Assembly: GCF_009728935.1 (NCBI RefSeq)
Contig: NZ_CP034235.1
Span: 7,465,501 to 7,529,500 of the forward strand
Source of the DNA: Paenibacillus psychroresistens
GTDB lineage: Bacteria; Bacillota; Bacilli; Paenibacillales; NBRC-103111
Reading direction: 5' to 3'
DNA length: 64,000 bases
This document shows, piece after piece, positions 26,724-36,116 of this stretch (within the stretch, counting starts at the first letter, position 1; each line of letters starts with the position of its first letter). The translations under genes and the position numbers were made by a program. The notes under the pieces were generated by a model. That model was not told where the DNA came from and did not search any database. It was given only the letters and a program-made list of their open reading frames with translations.

Positions 26724-27776
26724 TTATGGCATTTTAATAAGTAGGTATTCCCTGCCTAAACCCAGCAGTCGAGCTTCATGAGCACTAAGCCACGAATCCA
26801 CAGCAATTGCGCTGCGAATCATTTCCTCTACAATGCTAACAGAATCTATGCCATTCTTGTAGCGCCCGATAAAATGCACGAAAACATCCAAGCGGCGAAG
26901 CTGGATAAGTAACGGCAACACCGCAACTTCTTCAACGCTTAGCTTAGCTGCACTGCCATATCCTCTAATGTAAGCTTCGATTTTATCCCATGTTACCTGT
27001 TCCGATACGGCTTCCTCAGCAATTGCATCGGCCAAACAAACCGCAATTTCCATGACCCTTAAATCCATGGTTATAAACTCAAAATCCAAAATCGCAGCCA
27101 CCTCTTGATTGGCTCCAATCAATGAATTGGAAGCATTCAGGTCCCCATGAATCAGCTGATGCGGCAATTTTTGAAGTTTCGGCGCTTCTGCAGTAAACAA
27201 ATTAAGCAGCTCAGCCAACCGCCCAAGCTCCCCTCTCCAATTCCAAAAAGGCTCAGCGGGCTCCAAACAGAACTGAATTATTTCAGCAAACAGTGTAGCA
27301 GATTCGGCTAATCCCAACTGATAATAAGTCGGATATTCAGGCTCGAGCGTTAGCTCCAGCTGTTGAAGTGCTAGCGCCAGCTGGGCTGTTGTCCTGCCCA
27401 AGGATTGGATTTGCCCCAGCTGCTCCAAATCAGGACGCTCACCAGCAATATAGTGGAAAAGACAGGCAAGCTTGCCCCTCTCCTGCCCATCCTCCGCCTC
27501 CATCCGCATAAAAGATTCGCCATTGCCAGCCAATACAGGCACGGGAGTGGAAAAAGGCAGCTCCAGCTTTGCTAAACCTAACAGCACAGCATGCTCGTAT
27601 CGAACCTTCGCCTCATCTCGATGCGTTTCGTAAACACGCAATACGTATGACTTCTTATTAACCTCAACATACTGTGTCGTATTGTTCATCCCACTTGAAC
27701 CCGAGCTAATGCTCCATTCATCTAGTGGAAACCACACTCTCAGCACATGATCTAGCTTTTGTTTATTTGCATTCAT
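26724..27776 (-). CDS. APH/choline-kinase-like phosphotransferase
   Basis: A 350-residue protein-kinase-like-fold phosphotransferase. The Brenner motif LIHGDLNASNSLIG (catalytic Asp and metal Asn) lies near residue 220, and the second metal Asp in AILDFEFITMD about 15 residues later. The N-terminal lobe holds the Lys of SYVLRVYE and a conserved Glu. Such enzymes phosphorylate small molecules such as homoserine, choline, methylthioribose or aminoglycosides. Nothing in the sequence fixes resistance activity. It is co-transcribed with the TIM-barrel isomerase 13 nt downstream, which suggests a sugar or sugar-alcohol substrate. Confidence 0.85.
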   Translation of the reverse strand: MNANKQKLDHVLRVWFPLDEWSISSGSSGMNNTTQYVEVNKKSYVLRVYETHRDEAKVRYEHAVLLGLAKLELPFSTPVPVLAGNGESFMRMEAEDGQERGKLACLFHYIAGERPDLEQLGQIQSLGRTTAQLALALQQLELTLEPEYPTYYQLGLAESATLFAEIIQFCLEPAEPFWNWRGELGRLAELLNLFTAEAPKLQKLPHQLIHGDLNASNSLIGANQEVAAILDFEFITMDLRVMEIAVCLADAIAEEAVSEQVTWDKIEAYIRGYGSAAKLSVEEVAVLPLLIQLRRLDVFVHFIGRYKNGIDSVSIVEEMIRSAIAVDSWLSAHEARLLGLGREYLLIKMP

Positions 27777-27809
27777 CTGATATTCCTCACTCCGGATAAA
27801 GGTTGCTTT

Positions 27810-28469
27810 TTAAAGGGTCATTGCCTGACTATGCCTCGCTAGATAATCTTGCTTTTCTTTATAATCCGGCATAATACTGCCGACACGTCTCCAAAAGGAG
27901 CGATCATGATTCATGTGAAGCAGATGGCATAACTCATGTACAATCACATAATCGATAATCTCAATGGGTGCCATAGCTAAGCGATAATTAAACGTAAGCT
28001 TTTTCTCCGAGGAGCAGCTCCCCCACTGGGTTCTGGACTCCACGATCTCAATGATTTTCGGTTTTACTCTCAGCTGTTCTTGATAGCCTTTTATCCGTTC
28101 TGCTACAATTTTCTTACAGCTGGCAAAATAGAACTTCTTAAGGTTTTCTTTAAGCTTCTCCTCACTTAATTCACCCGTTTCTATCAGCTCATGAAGAAAA
28201 TACTCTTTCCCCAGATGAGGAAACTTCCCCTCGTCCTGATACTCTTTCGCCTTTGGCGCTTCTCGAGCTTTAGCATGGTTGCTTAATTTCTCCAGAATCC
28301 ATTTCCCGTGATGTTCCACTGAGCTAATAATAACTTCGTTGCTTGTATCCTTCGGAGCTTTTACCGTTATCGCACCAAACGAATCTATCTGAAGGGAAAT
28401 TTTCTTCCGCTTGCCATATTGCACATTAAATACGATTGGACTATTCTCAAATTCAATTTCAAATCTCAT
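27810..28469 (-). CDS. YgjP-like zinc metallopeptidase (DUF45)
   Basis: A 219-residue protein of the YgjP/DUF45 family, with the zinc-binding HELCHLLHMNH motif near residue 175 (HExxH with a third His) and the conserved SRTQWGSCSSEKKLTFNYRL segment just before it. This is the usual layout and length for the family, whose physiological role is unclear. The start is set at 28469 because GGAG lies 8 nt upstream and the longer frame to 28490 begins with an unrelated stretch. It sits 33 nt upstream of the phosphotransferase gene on the same strand and may share its transcript. Confidence 0.88.
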   Translation of the reverse strand: MRFEIEFENSPIVFNVQYGKRKKISLQIDSFGAITVKAPKDTSNEVIISSVEHHGKWILEKLSNHAKAREAPKAKEYQDEGKFPHLGKEYFLHELIETGELSEEKLKENLKKFYFASCKKIVAERIKGYQEQLRVKPKIIEIVESRTQWGSCSSEKKLTFNYRLAMAPIEIIDYVIVHELCHLLHMNHDRSFWRRVGSIMPDYKEKQDYLARHSQAMTL

Positions 28470-28549
28470 TCTTGCATCTCCAAACACCACTAGACTTCAT
28501 CCCATACTATACAGGTTTTATCGGCAATTTACATTAAATTTGCACGCAG

Positions 28550-28574
28550 AAAAGGACATTCATCACGAATGTCC
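28550..28574 (-). terminator. terminator of the beta-galactosidase gene
   Basis: Minus-strand stem GGACATTC/GAATGTCC with a 5-nt loop, followed by TTTTC, 14 nt after the stop codon. Confidence 0.7.
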
Positions 28575-28587
28575 ATCTAGTTAGTGG

Positions 28588-31500
28588 TTATTTCCCGCTT
28601 TTTGAAATGCCTCGCATCTGGAACTCAAAGGTATAGGTGCGATTTGCGTATAATGTAAACTCGGGATGAGTTTTGGCTCCCCAGCTATCGTCTCCGCCAA
28701 CGCCCATTTGTTTATAATTCACACGCAATGCAATATGGTCGCTCTTAGGTAATTTGTAACCATGATCATGTTCCTCAAGCTCAAAAGGTGTATAAGGCAG
28801 TGCATTAAGCTCAAATACAGGAGATCCATATAGCTCTAGCCCAGTCCCAGCTTCATTCACAAGAGAAGCATATCTGACATCTGTTTTATTGCCACATTCT
28901 TGAGGGCGTAAGTAAGGAACCATCTGCTCGCTGACCTTGCCTTCGTAAAGTCCAATTCTCGCACTAGTTGCACGATCCCAATAATTTTCATGTGGGCCTC
29001 TGCCGTACCAGCTAAGATTCTCAAACGAAGCATCTAAATTAAACAACAAGCCAATTTCGGGAATTTCCGCTAATTGCTGGCCTGGCACTAAATCCTGATG
29101 CACTGCAATTTCCCCATTCACATGCACCGTATAGGTAATCGAGCAGTAGGAAGCTGTTGTAGTTGGAAGCACATACTGAGTGCGCACTATAACAGATGAC
29201 GCAGTGGCTTGCCAAATGAATTGCGATAGCTCTCGCTTGGAGCCCGCTTCTCTCCAAGTTCCGCTGCGCTCCTGCAGCTTATTGCCACGGTCATTATCTA
29301 CTAATGCGCGCCAGAAATTCGGTCCTGCTGCTTGCTTAAGAATTTCCGTTTGCTCTACTTCATAAGAAGCTAAATCTCCTGTGGCTTTGTTAAAAGTAAG
29401 CTTGAAATGAGTCCCGCTAATTTCTAAGCTCTTATCGTTCTCGACAGTTAGCAGCTTAGCATTTGATGATTCCACTAGTGAAGCTTCTAATCTCGCTCCT
29501 AGAGCTAGAACAAATTGGCCAAAAGCAACTTCATGCCCTTTACTTGCCCACTGGAAATCTTCCTTAGTTACAAAGCTGAAGTTTAAGAGGTACTCAGCTT
29601 GATCATTAATCGAAGGATAAACATAATCTACCGTGATTTCCTGCTCAGCTAGAGGCGTTACATCAACCGTTGTTGATCCAGCAGCTATCTCCACACCATT
29701 CTTAGTCACTTGCCATTGAAGCAAATACTCAGATAGATTGGTAAACAAATTGCGATTAAATACATTAAAAGTACCTTTACGCAAATCAACGGCTGTAATT
29801 CGGACGTTTTCGTAGCATTTTTTAACCTCGAATAACTTAGGAGATATCTTCCGATCTGCAAAAATCAAACCATTCCCACAAAACGTACCATCATGCGGGG
29901 ACTCGCCAAAGTCGCCTCCATAAGCCAAATATGAAATTCCATCTGGAGTTGTTGTAAGGATTGACTGATCAATCCAATCCCAGATAAATGCGCCTTGCAG
30001 AATCGGATAACGCTCGAAAAGCTCCCAATATTTAAACAGGTTTCCACAGGAATTGCCCATGGCATGGCTATATTCACAGAGAATAAAAGGTTTTTTCGGA
30101 TTATTCAGCGCGTATTCTTCAATTCTTTGCACGGAAGTGTACATTTGACTTTCGATATCTGAAGCCGCTTCTGATTCACGGTAATTGAAAACACCTTCAT
30201 AATGAATCAAGCGAGTCGGATCAGCAGCTGTTAAGTGATCATGCATTTTTAGGAAGTTGTCTCCGCCATATGCTTCATTGCCTAATGACCAAATGATGAT
30301 GGCCGGATGGTTCTTATCGCGCTGCAGCATGGAATTACAGCGATCAATTACAGCTCCAGTCCATTCTGGCTTGCTGCCAGGGACTGTCTTAGCCAAGCTG
30401 TCTATCCCATAGGTCCAGCTGCCGTGAGTTTCTAGATTGGTTTCATCTATCATATAAAGTCCGTATTCATCACATAAATCGTACCACAGCGGATTGTTCG
30501 GATAATGAGAAGTCCGTACGGAATTAATGTTATGTGCTTTCATCAATTTAACATCCTTCAACATATCCTCATAACCCACGACTCTGCCGGAGACACTTGT
30601 AAATTCATGACGATTAACACCTTTGAACATAATCGGCTGTCCATTTATTTGCATTAAGCCGGCTTTAAGCTCGAATTTACGAAAACCAACTACATTGCTG
30701 ATAGTCTCAATTATTTGACCGTTGGCATCCTTTAGAGAAATAACAAGCTTGTACAAATGCGGCTTTTCTGCGCTCCATTTAAGTGGGCTATCGATAAATG
30801 TACTCGATTCCACCTGACATTCTGCTTGATTTCCTAGATCTCCAACCATAGAAACAGGAGCTGCGAATACAGCTTGGCCTTTTGAATCATATAACATAGC
30901 TTCCACAACTAACTTACCAAGATCTTTAAGATAATAGTTTGTCAGTTTAGCCTTTAGCTTCAATTCCGCATGCTCGTACTGCTCATCCAATTCTGTCACA
31001 ATGGAATAATCATAAATATGTGCCGTTTCTGGCGTAGTATACAGATATACATCACGAAAAATCCCGCTCATCCGCCAGAAATCCTGATCCTCCAGCCAGC
31101 TTGCATCACACCATCGATAGACCTCAACAGCCAGCTTGTTCTCACCTTCAACCAAATAAGGAGTGATATCAAACTCTGCCGGTGTAAAGGTATCCTCGCT
31201 ATAGCCAACCAAATCTCCATTAACCCATACATAAAAAGCCGATTCTACACCTTGAAAGCTAATAAATACGGGCTGACCCTGCCAGTCACTCGGAACTGTA
31301 AAGGTACGGACGTAAGAACCCACAGGATTATATTCCGTCGGTGCAAAAGGTGATTGAATATCTTCATTCCCATCCCAAGGATAACGTACATTCGTATATT
31401 GTGGATAATCATAGCCTTGAAGCTGCCAGTGAGCAGGAACCGGAATTTCCGCCCAAGCGCTGCAATTATATTGAAGCTCATAGAAGTTAGCAATTCGCGC

Positions 31501-31713
31501 TGGTGCATTCTTAGCAAACGCAAACTTCCAAGCACCATTTAAAGAATGCTTGGAAGCTGCTCCAGCCACATCAGCACGAAGCGCCTCTTCAACCGTTGCA
31601 AATGTTGCACGAACTGCATGGGCATCGAGTCGATTCAAAGCGAATATCTCCGGATTATTGTTCCACTCCGGATATCCGTTAACGGGTGGTGTATAGTTGA
31701 ATTTCTGTTTCAT
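28588..31713 (-). CDS. lacZ: GH2 beta-galactosidase (LacZ type)
   Basis: A 1041-residue cytosolic beta-galactosidase, close to the roughly 1020 residues of LacZ. The domains in order are a sugar-binding jelly roll (about 50-220), an immunoglobulin-like domain, the TIM barrel (about 340-640) with acid/base E480 in WSLGNEAYGG and nucleophile E547 in ILCEYSHAMGN, and the C-terminal Bgal_small_N domain with the WYGRGPHENYWDR element. It cleaves lactose and other beta-galactosides. The start has GAGGTG 8 nt upstream. It is a single-gene unit with a candidate -10 TATAAT about 43 nt upstream of the start. No lactose permease or regulator adjoins it. Confidence 0.95.
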   Translation of the reverse strand: MKQKFNYTPPVNGYPEWNNNPEIFALNRLDAHAVRATFATVEEALRADVAGAASKHSLNGAWKFAFAKNAPARIANFYELQYNCSAWAEIPVPAHWQLQGYDYPQYTNVRYPWDGNEDIQSPFAPTEYNPVGSYVRTFTVPSDWQGQPVFISFQGVESAFYVWVNGDLVGYSEDTFTPAEFDITPYLVEGENKLAVEVYRWCDASWLEDQDFWRMSGIFRDVYLYTTPETAHIYDYSIVTELDEQYEHAELKLKAKLTNYYLKDLGKLVVEAMLYDSKGQAVFAAPVSMVGDLGNQAECQVESSTFIDSPLKWSAEKPHLYKLVISLKDANGQIIETISNVVGFRKFELKAGLMQINGQPIMFKGVNRHEFTSVSGRVVGYEDMLKDVKLMKAHNINSVRTSHYPNNPLWYDLCDEYGLYMIDETNLETHGSWTYGIDSLAKTVPGSKPEWTGAVIDRCNSMLQRDKNHPAIIIWSLGNEAYGGDNFLKMHDHLTAADPTRLIHYEGVFNYRESEAASDIESQMYTSVQRIEEYALNNPKKPFILCEYSHAMGNSCGNLFKYWELFERYPILQGAFIWDWIDQSILTTTPDGISYLAYGGDFGESPHDGTFCGNGLIFADRKISPKLFEVKKCYENVRITAVDLRKGTFNVFNRNLFTNLSEYLLQWQVTKNGVEIAAGSTTVDVTPLAEQEITVDYVYPSINDQAEYLLNFSFVTKEDFQWASKGHEVAFGQFVLALGARLEASLVESSNAKLLTVENDKSLEISGTHFKLTFNKATGDLASYEVEQTEILKQAAGPNFWRALVDNDRGNKLQERSGTWREAGSKRELSQFIWQATASSVIVRTQYVLPTTTASYCSITYTVHVNGEIAVHQDLVPGQQLAEIPEIGLLFNLDASFENLSWYGRGPHENYWDRATSARIGLYEGKVSEQMVPYLRPQECGNKTDVRYASLVNEAGTGLELYGSPVFELNALPYTPFELEEHDHGYKLPKSDHIALRVNYKQMGVGGDDSWGAKTHPEFTLYANRTYTFEFQMRGISKSGK

Positions 31714-31809
31714 TAGTAGGGCACCTCATTCATTAAGTATGGTTGCATCCTACTTATTATAATAAAATTTAACGCCCAGTCCTATCGAAACATTTGAACC
31801 GCGATATAA

Positions 31810-32700
31810 CTATTTTCGTCTTTTGAAAAAAGGTATGCTGATCGTGAACTTCTTGCAGCTCGCTTTATTCTTACCGTCCCGAAGGAAGGCTAAGGTCGCG
31901 TTGATCTCTCCACCTAATAGAATAATAATACTGCTTATATACAGCCAGACCAGGAGTACTATTACACCGCCAATGCTGCCGTAAGTTTTCGTATACGTCC
32001 CCCAATGATTCACATAAAAGGCGAATAAAACAGATATTACAATCCAGCCTAAAGTGGAAAATAACGAGCCTGGAATGACCTCTTTAAACGACAAGCGGCG
32101 ATTGGGCGTAACCTGATATAAAAAAATGAAGACAATAAACATTGTAAATAACGGAATAAAAAACTTAATTAAATTCCAAATCGTATCAAAATTATTCGGG
32201 AAATGCATCCACTTGAACACATGCTCTCCAATACCTTCACCAAAGATGAGCAGTACAAATGCCAACAGCAAGACAACACCGATAGCTAATGTAAATAAAA
32301 AAGATATCCCTCGCACCTTCCAAAAAGGCCGATCCTCTTCCTCATCATAAGCTTTATTCAAGCCTTTCATAATCGCCATAACTCCTGACGAAGCCGCCCA
32401 CAAAGTGCCCACCATTCCGAAGGAAAGCAGCGTTGTATTCTTCGATTTGAGAATTTCATTGATAAAGTCCTCAATTACCGTGTATGTGTCCCTGGCCACA
32501 ATCGTACTGAAGTTAGCAAGTATATCGGAAGTAGTCACGCTCGTATAGCTAACAATGGTCATCAGAAAGATTAAGAAAGGGAAAAAGGCAAGGATTAAAT
32601 AATAGGTCATTTGCGCCCCTAGCGCCCCGACCTCGTCGTCCTGATAACGACAATACATCTGCTCTGCGAAAGCGAATATTCTTTTCCTCATGGGATTCAC
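31810..32700 (-). CDS. YihY/BrkB family inner-membrane protein
   Basis: A 296-residue membrane protein with six hydrophobic segments. The family signatures LGAQMTYYLILAFFPFLIFL near residues 25-45 and the late GSIGGVIVLLVWLYISS are present. This family was once named as RNase BN in error; its role is unproven. The N-terminus has the Arg-rich opening (MNPMRKRIFAFAEQMYCRY) and the C-terminus a Lys-rich tail. It is transcribed alone, divergent from the phosphatase gene at 32871. Confidence 0.9.
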   Translation of the reverse strand: MNPMRKRIFAFAEQMYCRYQDDEVGALGAQMTYYLILAFFPFLIFLMTIVSYTSVTTSDILANFSTIVARDTYTVIEDFINEILKSKNTTLLSFGMVGTLWAASSGVMAIMKGLNKAYDEEEDRPFWKVRGISFLFTLAIGVVLLLAFVLLIFGEGIGEHVFKWMHFPNNFDTIWNLIKFFIPLFTMFIVFIFLYQVTPNRRLSFKEVIPGSLFSTLGWIVISVLFAFYVNHWGTYTKTYGSIGGVIVLLVWLYISSIIILLGGEINATLAFLRDGKNKASCKKFTISIPFFKRRK

Positions 32701-32870
32701 TCCTCGTAATTAATAAGCTTAGTTATCAGCATGCCCTTCGAGTTGTAAGTATAAATACCTTCGCTTTATCTTTTTGAATCATATTTTTTGTAATAAGCTA
32801 AACTTTCTCATTCCTCTAATATAGGGTAAACTTATTATTAATAACAAATAATCCCAGAGGAGCTGCTTTA

Positions 32871-33506
32871 ATGACACCAGCAACGAATATTTACCTCGTG
32901 CGACATGGCCAAACGGAATGGAATGTAGCGCATCGGATGCAAGGGCATCAAGATTCTCCGTTAACAGAATTGGGACTAACTCAAGCTCAGTGGTTAGCTG
33001 ATGCATTTGTCGATAAGCCACTTGACCTTATCTATTCTAGTACAAGCTATCGTGCTTTTAGAACCGCAGAGATAATTAAAAATAATAAAAATATAGATAT
33101 TGTACAACTGGATGAATTTAGAGAGATTAATTTAGGTGAATGGGAAGGGCAAACACAAACCGAAATTAAAGCAGCTTTTCCCGAGTCATTCAACCATTTC
33201 TGGAACAACCCCGAGGCATACCAACCTAATGGAGGTGAGGCCTATAGTGATGTGATGAACCGTGCATATGAAAAGCTCTTGGAGATTATTAGCTTGAACG
33301 CAGGCAAGCATATTCTTATCGTGACTCATACCGTAGTTATTAAGCTATTGATGACTCATTTTGAGCAGAAGCCTTTGACCCAGCTCTGGGATCTGCCCTA
33401 CATCCATCCTGTTTGTTTGTGTCACCTCCGTGTTGAGAATGATGAACCGACTATTATCCTTCATGGAGATATCAGTCATTATCAAATGCAATTAACCGAG
33501 GAGTGA
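32871..33506 (+). CDS. histidine phosphatase family protein (first copy)
   Basis: A 211-residue phosphoglycerate-mutase-like protein. The phosphoacceptor motif LVRHGQTEWN is at residues 8-17, Arg of the DLIYSSTSYRAFRTA region and the catalytic REINLGEWEG element follow, and the second His is in IVTHTVV near residue 157. Members dephosphorylate sugar phosphates, alpha-ribazole phosphate or similar metabolites. It opens a plus-strand run of seven genes; the next gene starts 6 nt after its stop. A second, more diverged copy lies at 34277. Confidence 0.88.
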   Translation: MTPATNIYLVRHGQTEWNVAHRMQGHQDSPLTELGLTQAQWLADAFVDKPLDLIYSSTSYRAFRTAEIIKNNKNIDIVQLDEFREINLGEWEGQTQTEIKAAFPESFNHFWNNPEAYQPNGGEAYSDVMNRAYEKLLEIISLNAGKHILIVTHTVVIKLLMTHFEQKPLTQLWDLPYIHPVCLCHLRVENDEPTIILHGDISHYQMQLTEE

Positions 33507-33511
33507 TCGTT

Positions 33512-33790
33512 ATGAAACGAAGCTACAAAAAATCGATTATCATTATTGTGGGATTAGCCATTATATACGTCTTATTCTTCCCATCACCCACTCCTGAAAT
33601 GGCCGTAAGAATGAGCCTTTTAATCCGGCAGCCACTTTTGGCATTTTCAAGCTCGGTTGAAAAGGGTAGAAATGTAGGTGACCCTCAGTCTGGTGATTTA
33701 TACATTGTTAAGAGCTACAAGCGACCTTTTTTCATTGTAAAGAAATACAAGCTAGGCTGGGTTGCCAACGCGGGTGGAACGGGTCCATGA
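33512..33790 (+). CDS. small membrane-anchored protein of unknown function
   Basis: A 92-residue protein with a Lys-rich N-terminus and a single hydrophobic helix at about 9-25, so probably anchored with the rest outside. The C-terminal part has a YIVKSYKRPFFIVKKYKLGW stretch. I recognise no named family. The start at 33512 is taken because GAGGAG sits 9 nt upstream; an in-frame GTG at 33503 overlaps the phosphatase stop codon. The close spacing on both sides supports an operon. Confidence 0.7.
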   Translation: MKRSYKKSIIIIVGLAIIYVLFFPSPTPEMAVRMSLLIRQPLLAFSSSVEKGRNVGDPQSGDLYIVKSYKRPFFIVKKYKLGWVANAGGTGP

Positions 33791-33805
33791 GAAGGGAATT
33801 TTCAA

Positions 33806-34258
33806 ATGCCAATTATTATAGTAGAAACCTATGTTAATTCACCGATCGAGAAGTGTTTTGATGCCGCTAGAGATATTGACTTGCATACGAAAACTGTATG
33901 GTCCTTTACACGAGAGCAAGCAATAGCAGGAACTACTCAGGGATTAATTGAGCTTGGCGAAACGGTTACGTTTCGAGCGACTCATTTTGCAATCCGCCAA
34001 GCACTCACCTCGAAAATCACCGAATTTAACAGACCGACGCTTTTTACAGATCAAATGCAAAAAGGAGCTTTTAAGTCCCTAAAGCATATTCATGAATTCA
34101 TTGAACATGGCGACGGTACGATAATGAAAGATACCTTAGAGTTTCAATCTCCTTATGGGATAATCGGCATCTTATTTGATATACTTGTTTTAAAGCATTA
34201 TATGAAGAAGTTTATTAATGACCGCAACCTTAAGCTGAAAGCTATTTTAGAGGCCTAA
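33806..34258 (+). CDS. SRPBCC-like ligand-binding protein
   Basis: A 150-residue protein with the START/SRPBCC fold pattern: an N-terminal strand with VETYVNSPIEKCFDAARDID, the helix-grip pocket strands and a C-terminal helix LKHYMKKFINDRNLKLKAIL. YfiT/CoxG-like relatives bind hydrophobic ligands. It is 15 nt behind the small membrane protein and 18 nt before the second phosphatase, so it belongs to the same run. Function not determinable beyond a ligand-binding fold. Confidence 0.82.
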   Translation: MPIIIVETYVNSPIEKCFDAARDIDLHTKTVWSFTREQAIAGTTQGLIELGETVTFRATHFAIRQALTSKITEFNRPTLFTDQMQKGAFKSLKHIHEFIEHGDGTIMKDTLEFQSPYGIIGILFDILVLKHYMKKFINDRNLKLKAILEA

Positions 34259-34276
34259 TTATATTTCGGAGGTATT

Positions 34277-34849
34277 ATGAGCACTTATATTTATTTTGTA
34301 AGGCATGCCGTTTCACCGTATGTTTTTGGGAATGAACGTGCACGCGGCTTATCAGAGGCTGGGAAAATGGCTGCTTTGCAGGTTGCAGAGGTTTTAGCCG
34401 ATGAAGAAATTAATTTAATTGTATCAAGCAGTTACTCCAGAGCAATTGAGACCGTTAAACCTTTAGCAGATCAATTAAATATGCCGATAATAGAATTCGA
34501 AGAATTAAGAGAACGACCTATTAAGGGCCTAAATTATCAGCTTACTGAACCAGAGCTGCTGGCAGGAATTGAGCAATCTTTTATAGATATCGATTACTGC
34601 CTAGAAGGTGGCGAGACTACCAGAGAAGCGCAGCATCGTGCTGTTCCTATCCTTGAAAAGCTCTTAACTGACTATGCGGGACAGAAAATCGCCATCGGTA
34701 CACACGGAAACATCCTGACCATCCTTCTCAAATATTACGATACGAGCTACGGTTATGCATTCTGGCAGCAAACCTCCCAGCCTGATATTTATCGTCTGGC
34801 TTTTGAAGATAAGCAGTTAACAGAGGTTAAGCGGATTTGGAAGCCTTAG
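34277..34849 (+). CDS. histidine phosphatase family protein (second copy)
   Basis: A 190-residue histidine phosphatase-superfamily member with the FVRHAVSPYVFGNERAR opening (His phosphoacceptor, RHA in place of the more common RHG), the Arg in SSSYSRAIETV, the catalytic Glu region EELRERPIKGL, and the second His in IGTHGNIL. It follows a GGAGG site 6 nt upstream. It is a distinct paralogue of the protein at 32871, not a recent duplicate. The substrate is unknown. Confidence 0.88.
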   Translation: MSTYIYFVRHAVSPYVFGNERARGLSEAGKMAALQVAEVLADEEINLIVSSSYSRAIETVKPLADQLNMPIIEFEELRERPIKGLNYQLTEPELLAGIEQSFIDIDYCLEGGETTREAQHRAVPILEKLLTDYAGQKIAIGTHGNILTILLKYYDTSYGYAFWQQTSQPDIYRLAFEDKQLTEVKRIWKP

Positions 34850-34882
34850 GTTTTGCCCAATAAAGAAGGCAGGTGCAGTGAA

Positions 34883-35458
34883 ATGGACATTAATCAGGTT
34901 TATCTCGACAGCAGCAAGAAAATGTTTCTTTATTACAAAACCATCGCTGAGAAGGCTATGGACCAGCTTGAGCCTGAGCAATTATTCGTCACCAACACGG
35001 AGGACTCGAACAGTATTGCGATCATAGTTAAGCACATTTGGGGTAATATGTTATCCAGATGGACTGATTTTTTAACTACCGATGGTGAAAAACCTACACG
35101 TGACCGTGATGCCGAATTTGAGAATAATTGGACGACTAAAGAGGAGCTTTTGCTTAAATGGAATGAGGCCTGGAGCTGTTTATTTGGTGCTCTTGAATCC
35201 CTTGAGCCAGATCAGTTAACGCAAATTATCTATATTCGTAATGAAGGGCACACCGTGATCGAAGCCATTAATCGCCAGTTGGCGCATTATCCTTATCATG
35301 TCGGACAAATCGTTTATTCTGCTAAGCTTTTGAAGAAAAGCAGCTGGGACAGCTTATCTATTCCGAAGAATAACTCCAATAATTACAATAACGAGAAATT
35401 CTCTAAAGAGAAAGAAATTAAAAACTTCACTACGGATGAGCTTGAACGGCTAAAATAA
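34883..35458 (+). CDS. DUF1572/DinB-like protein
   Basis: A 191-residue helical-bundle protein of the DUF1572 (DinB-like) family, with the conserved opening VYLDSSKKMFLYYKTIAEKA and later INRQLAHYPYHVGQIVYSAK, whose His residues would form the metal site typical of the DinB superfamily. Members in Bacillus relatives include thiol transferase-like metalloenzymes, but this subgroup has no proven role. The start is set at 34883 (ATG, weak AGGTG upstream) because the region from the TTG at 34853 is not conserved in character. It lies 33 nt behind the second phosphatase. Confidence 0.8.
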   Translation: MDINQVYLDSSKKMFLYYKTIAEKAMDQLEPEQLFVTNTEDSNSIAIIVKHIWGNMLSRWTDFLTTDGEKPTRDRDAEFENNWTTKEELLLKWNEAWSCLFGALESLEPDQLTQIIYIRNEGHTVIEAINRQLAHYPYHVGQIVYSAKLLKKSSWDSLSIPKNNSNNYNNEKFSKEKEIKNFTTDELERLK

Positions 35459-35516
35459 GCTTTGATTCCAAGAAATGTGCAACAGCTTTGTAAGTTGTCT
35501 AATGATGGGGGACTTT

Positions 35517-36059
35517 ATGTTTACTTTTCATATTAGTGATGAGCTTGAACTGAGAATATTAGAGAATCGGCATGCTGAGGAAGTATGGAGCCTAGTTAGT
35601 CTAAATCGCGAGTACCTTGCACTATGGCTGCCTTGGGTGAACCATAGTATCTATATCGAGCATACCCAGCAATATATTCAAGCTGAGCTAGAACGTTTTG
35701 CTAAGAATAGTGGATTTTCCTGCGGAATATTTTATAACCAAAATATAGTTGGGTGCATTGGCGTTCACGAAATTGATTGGCGGAATAAAAAAACCTCGAT
35801 TGGCTATTGGATTGGGGAAGCCTATCAGGGTAAGGGCATTATGACCAACGCATGTCGAAGCATGATCACTTATCTGTTTAATCAACTACGCTTGAATCGT
35901 GTGGAGATAAGAGCTTGTACGGCTAACTTGAAAAGCCGGGCTATCCCGGAGCGGTTGGGACTCAAGCATGAAGGCACCATTCGCCATGCCGAACTGATTT
36001 ATGATCGCTATTACGATCACGAGGTCTATGGAGTTATTGCTGAGGAATGGACTAATTAA
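35517..36059 (+). CDS. GNAT family N-acetyltransferase (RimJ/RimL type)
   Basis: A 180-residue acetyltransferase of the ribosomal-protein acetyltransferase subgroup. The acetyl-CoA motif reads IGYWIGEAYQGKGIMTNACR (Q/RxxGxG/A) near residues 100-118. The N-terminal LRILENRHAEEVWSL region and C-terminal ERLGLKHEGTIR are typical. It would transfer acetyl from acetyl-CoA to an amine on a protein or small molecule. The start is set at 35517, with GGGGGA 4 nt upstream; a longer frame from 35475 lacks a site. Confidence 0.88.
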   Translation: MFTFHISDELELRILENRHAEEVWSLVSLNREYLALWLPWVNHSIYIEHTQQYIQAELERFAKNSGFSCGIFYNQNIVGCIGVHEIDWRNKKTSIGYWIGEAYQGKGIMTNACRSMITYLFNQLRLNRVEIRACTANLKSRAIPERLGLKHEGTIRHAELIYDRYYDHEVYGVIAEEWTN

Positions 36060-36081
36060 ACACATAATGTGTTGTTTTGTT
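36059..36081 (+). terminator. short hairpin with T-rich tail after the acetyltransferase gene
   Basis: AACACA/TGTGTT with a TAA loop, followed by GTTTTGTT, overlapping the stop codon. The stem is only six base pairs and the T run is interrupted, so it may be weak. Confidence 0.4.
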
Positions 36082-36116
36082 GAGGTGTTTTTTATTTCTG
36101 AAGGGGTGTTTATTAG

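Noticed and set aside
30970..31353. Plus-strand 127-residue frame
   Set aside because: It is antisense to the beta-galactosidase N-terminal domain, with no ribosome binding site and no domain character.
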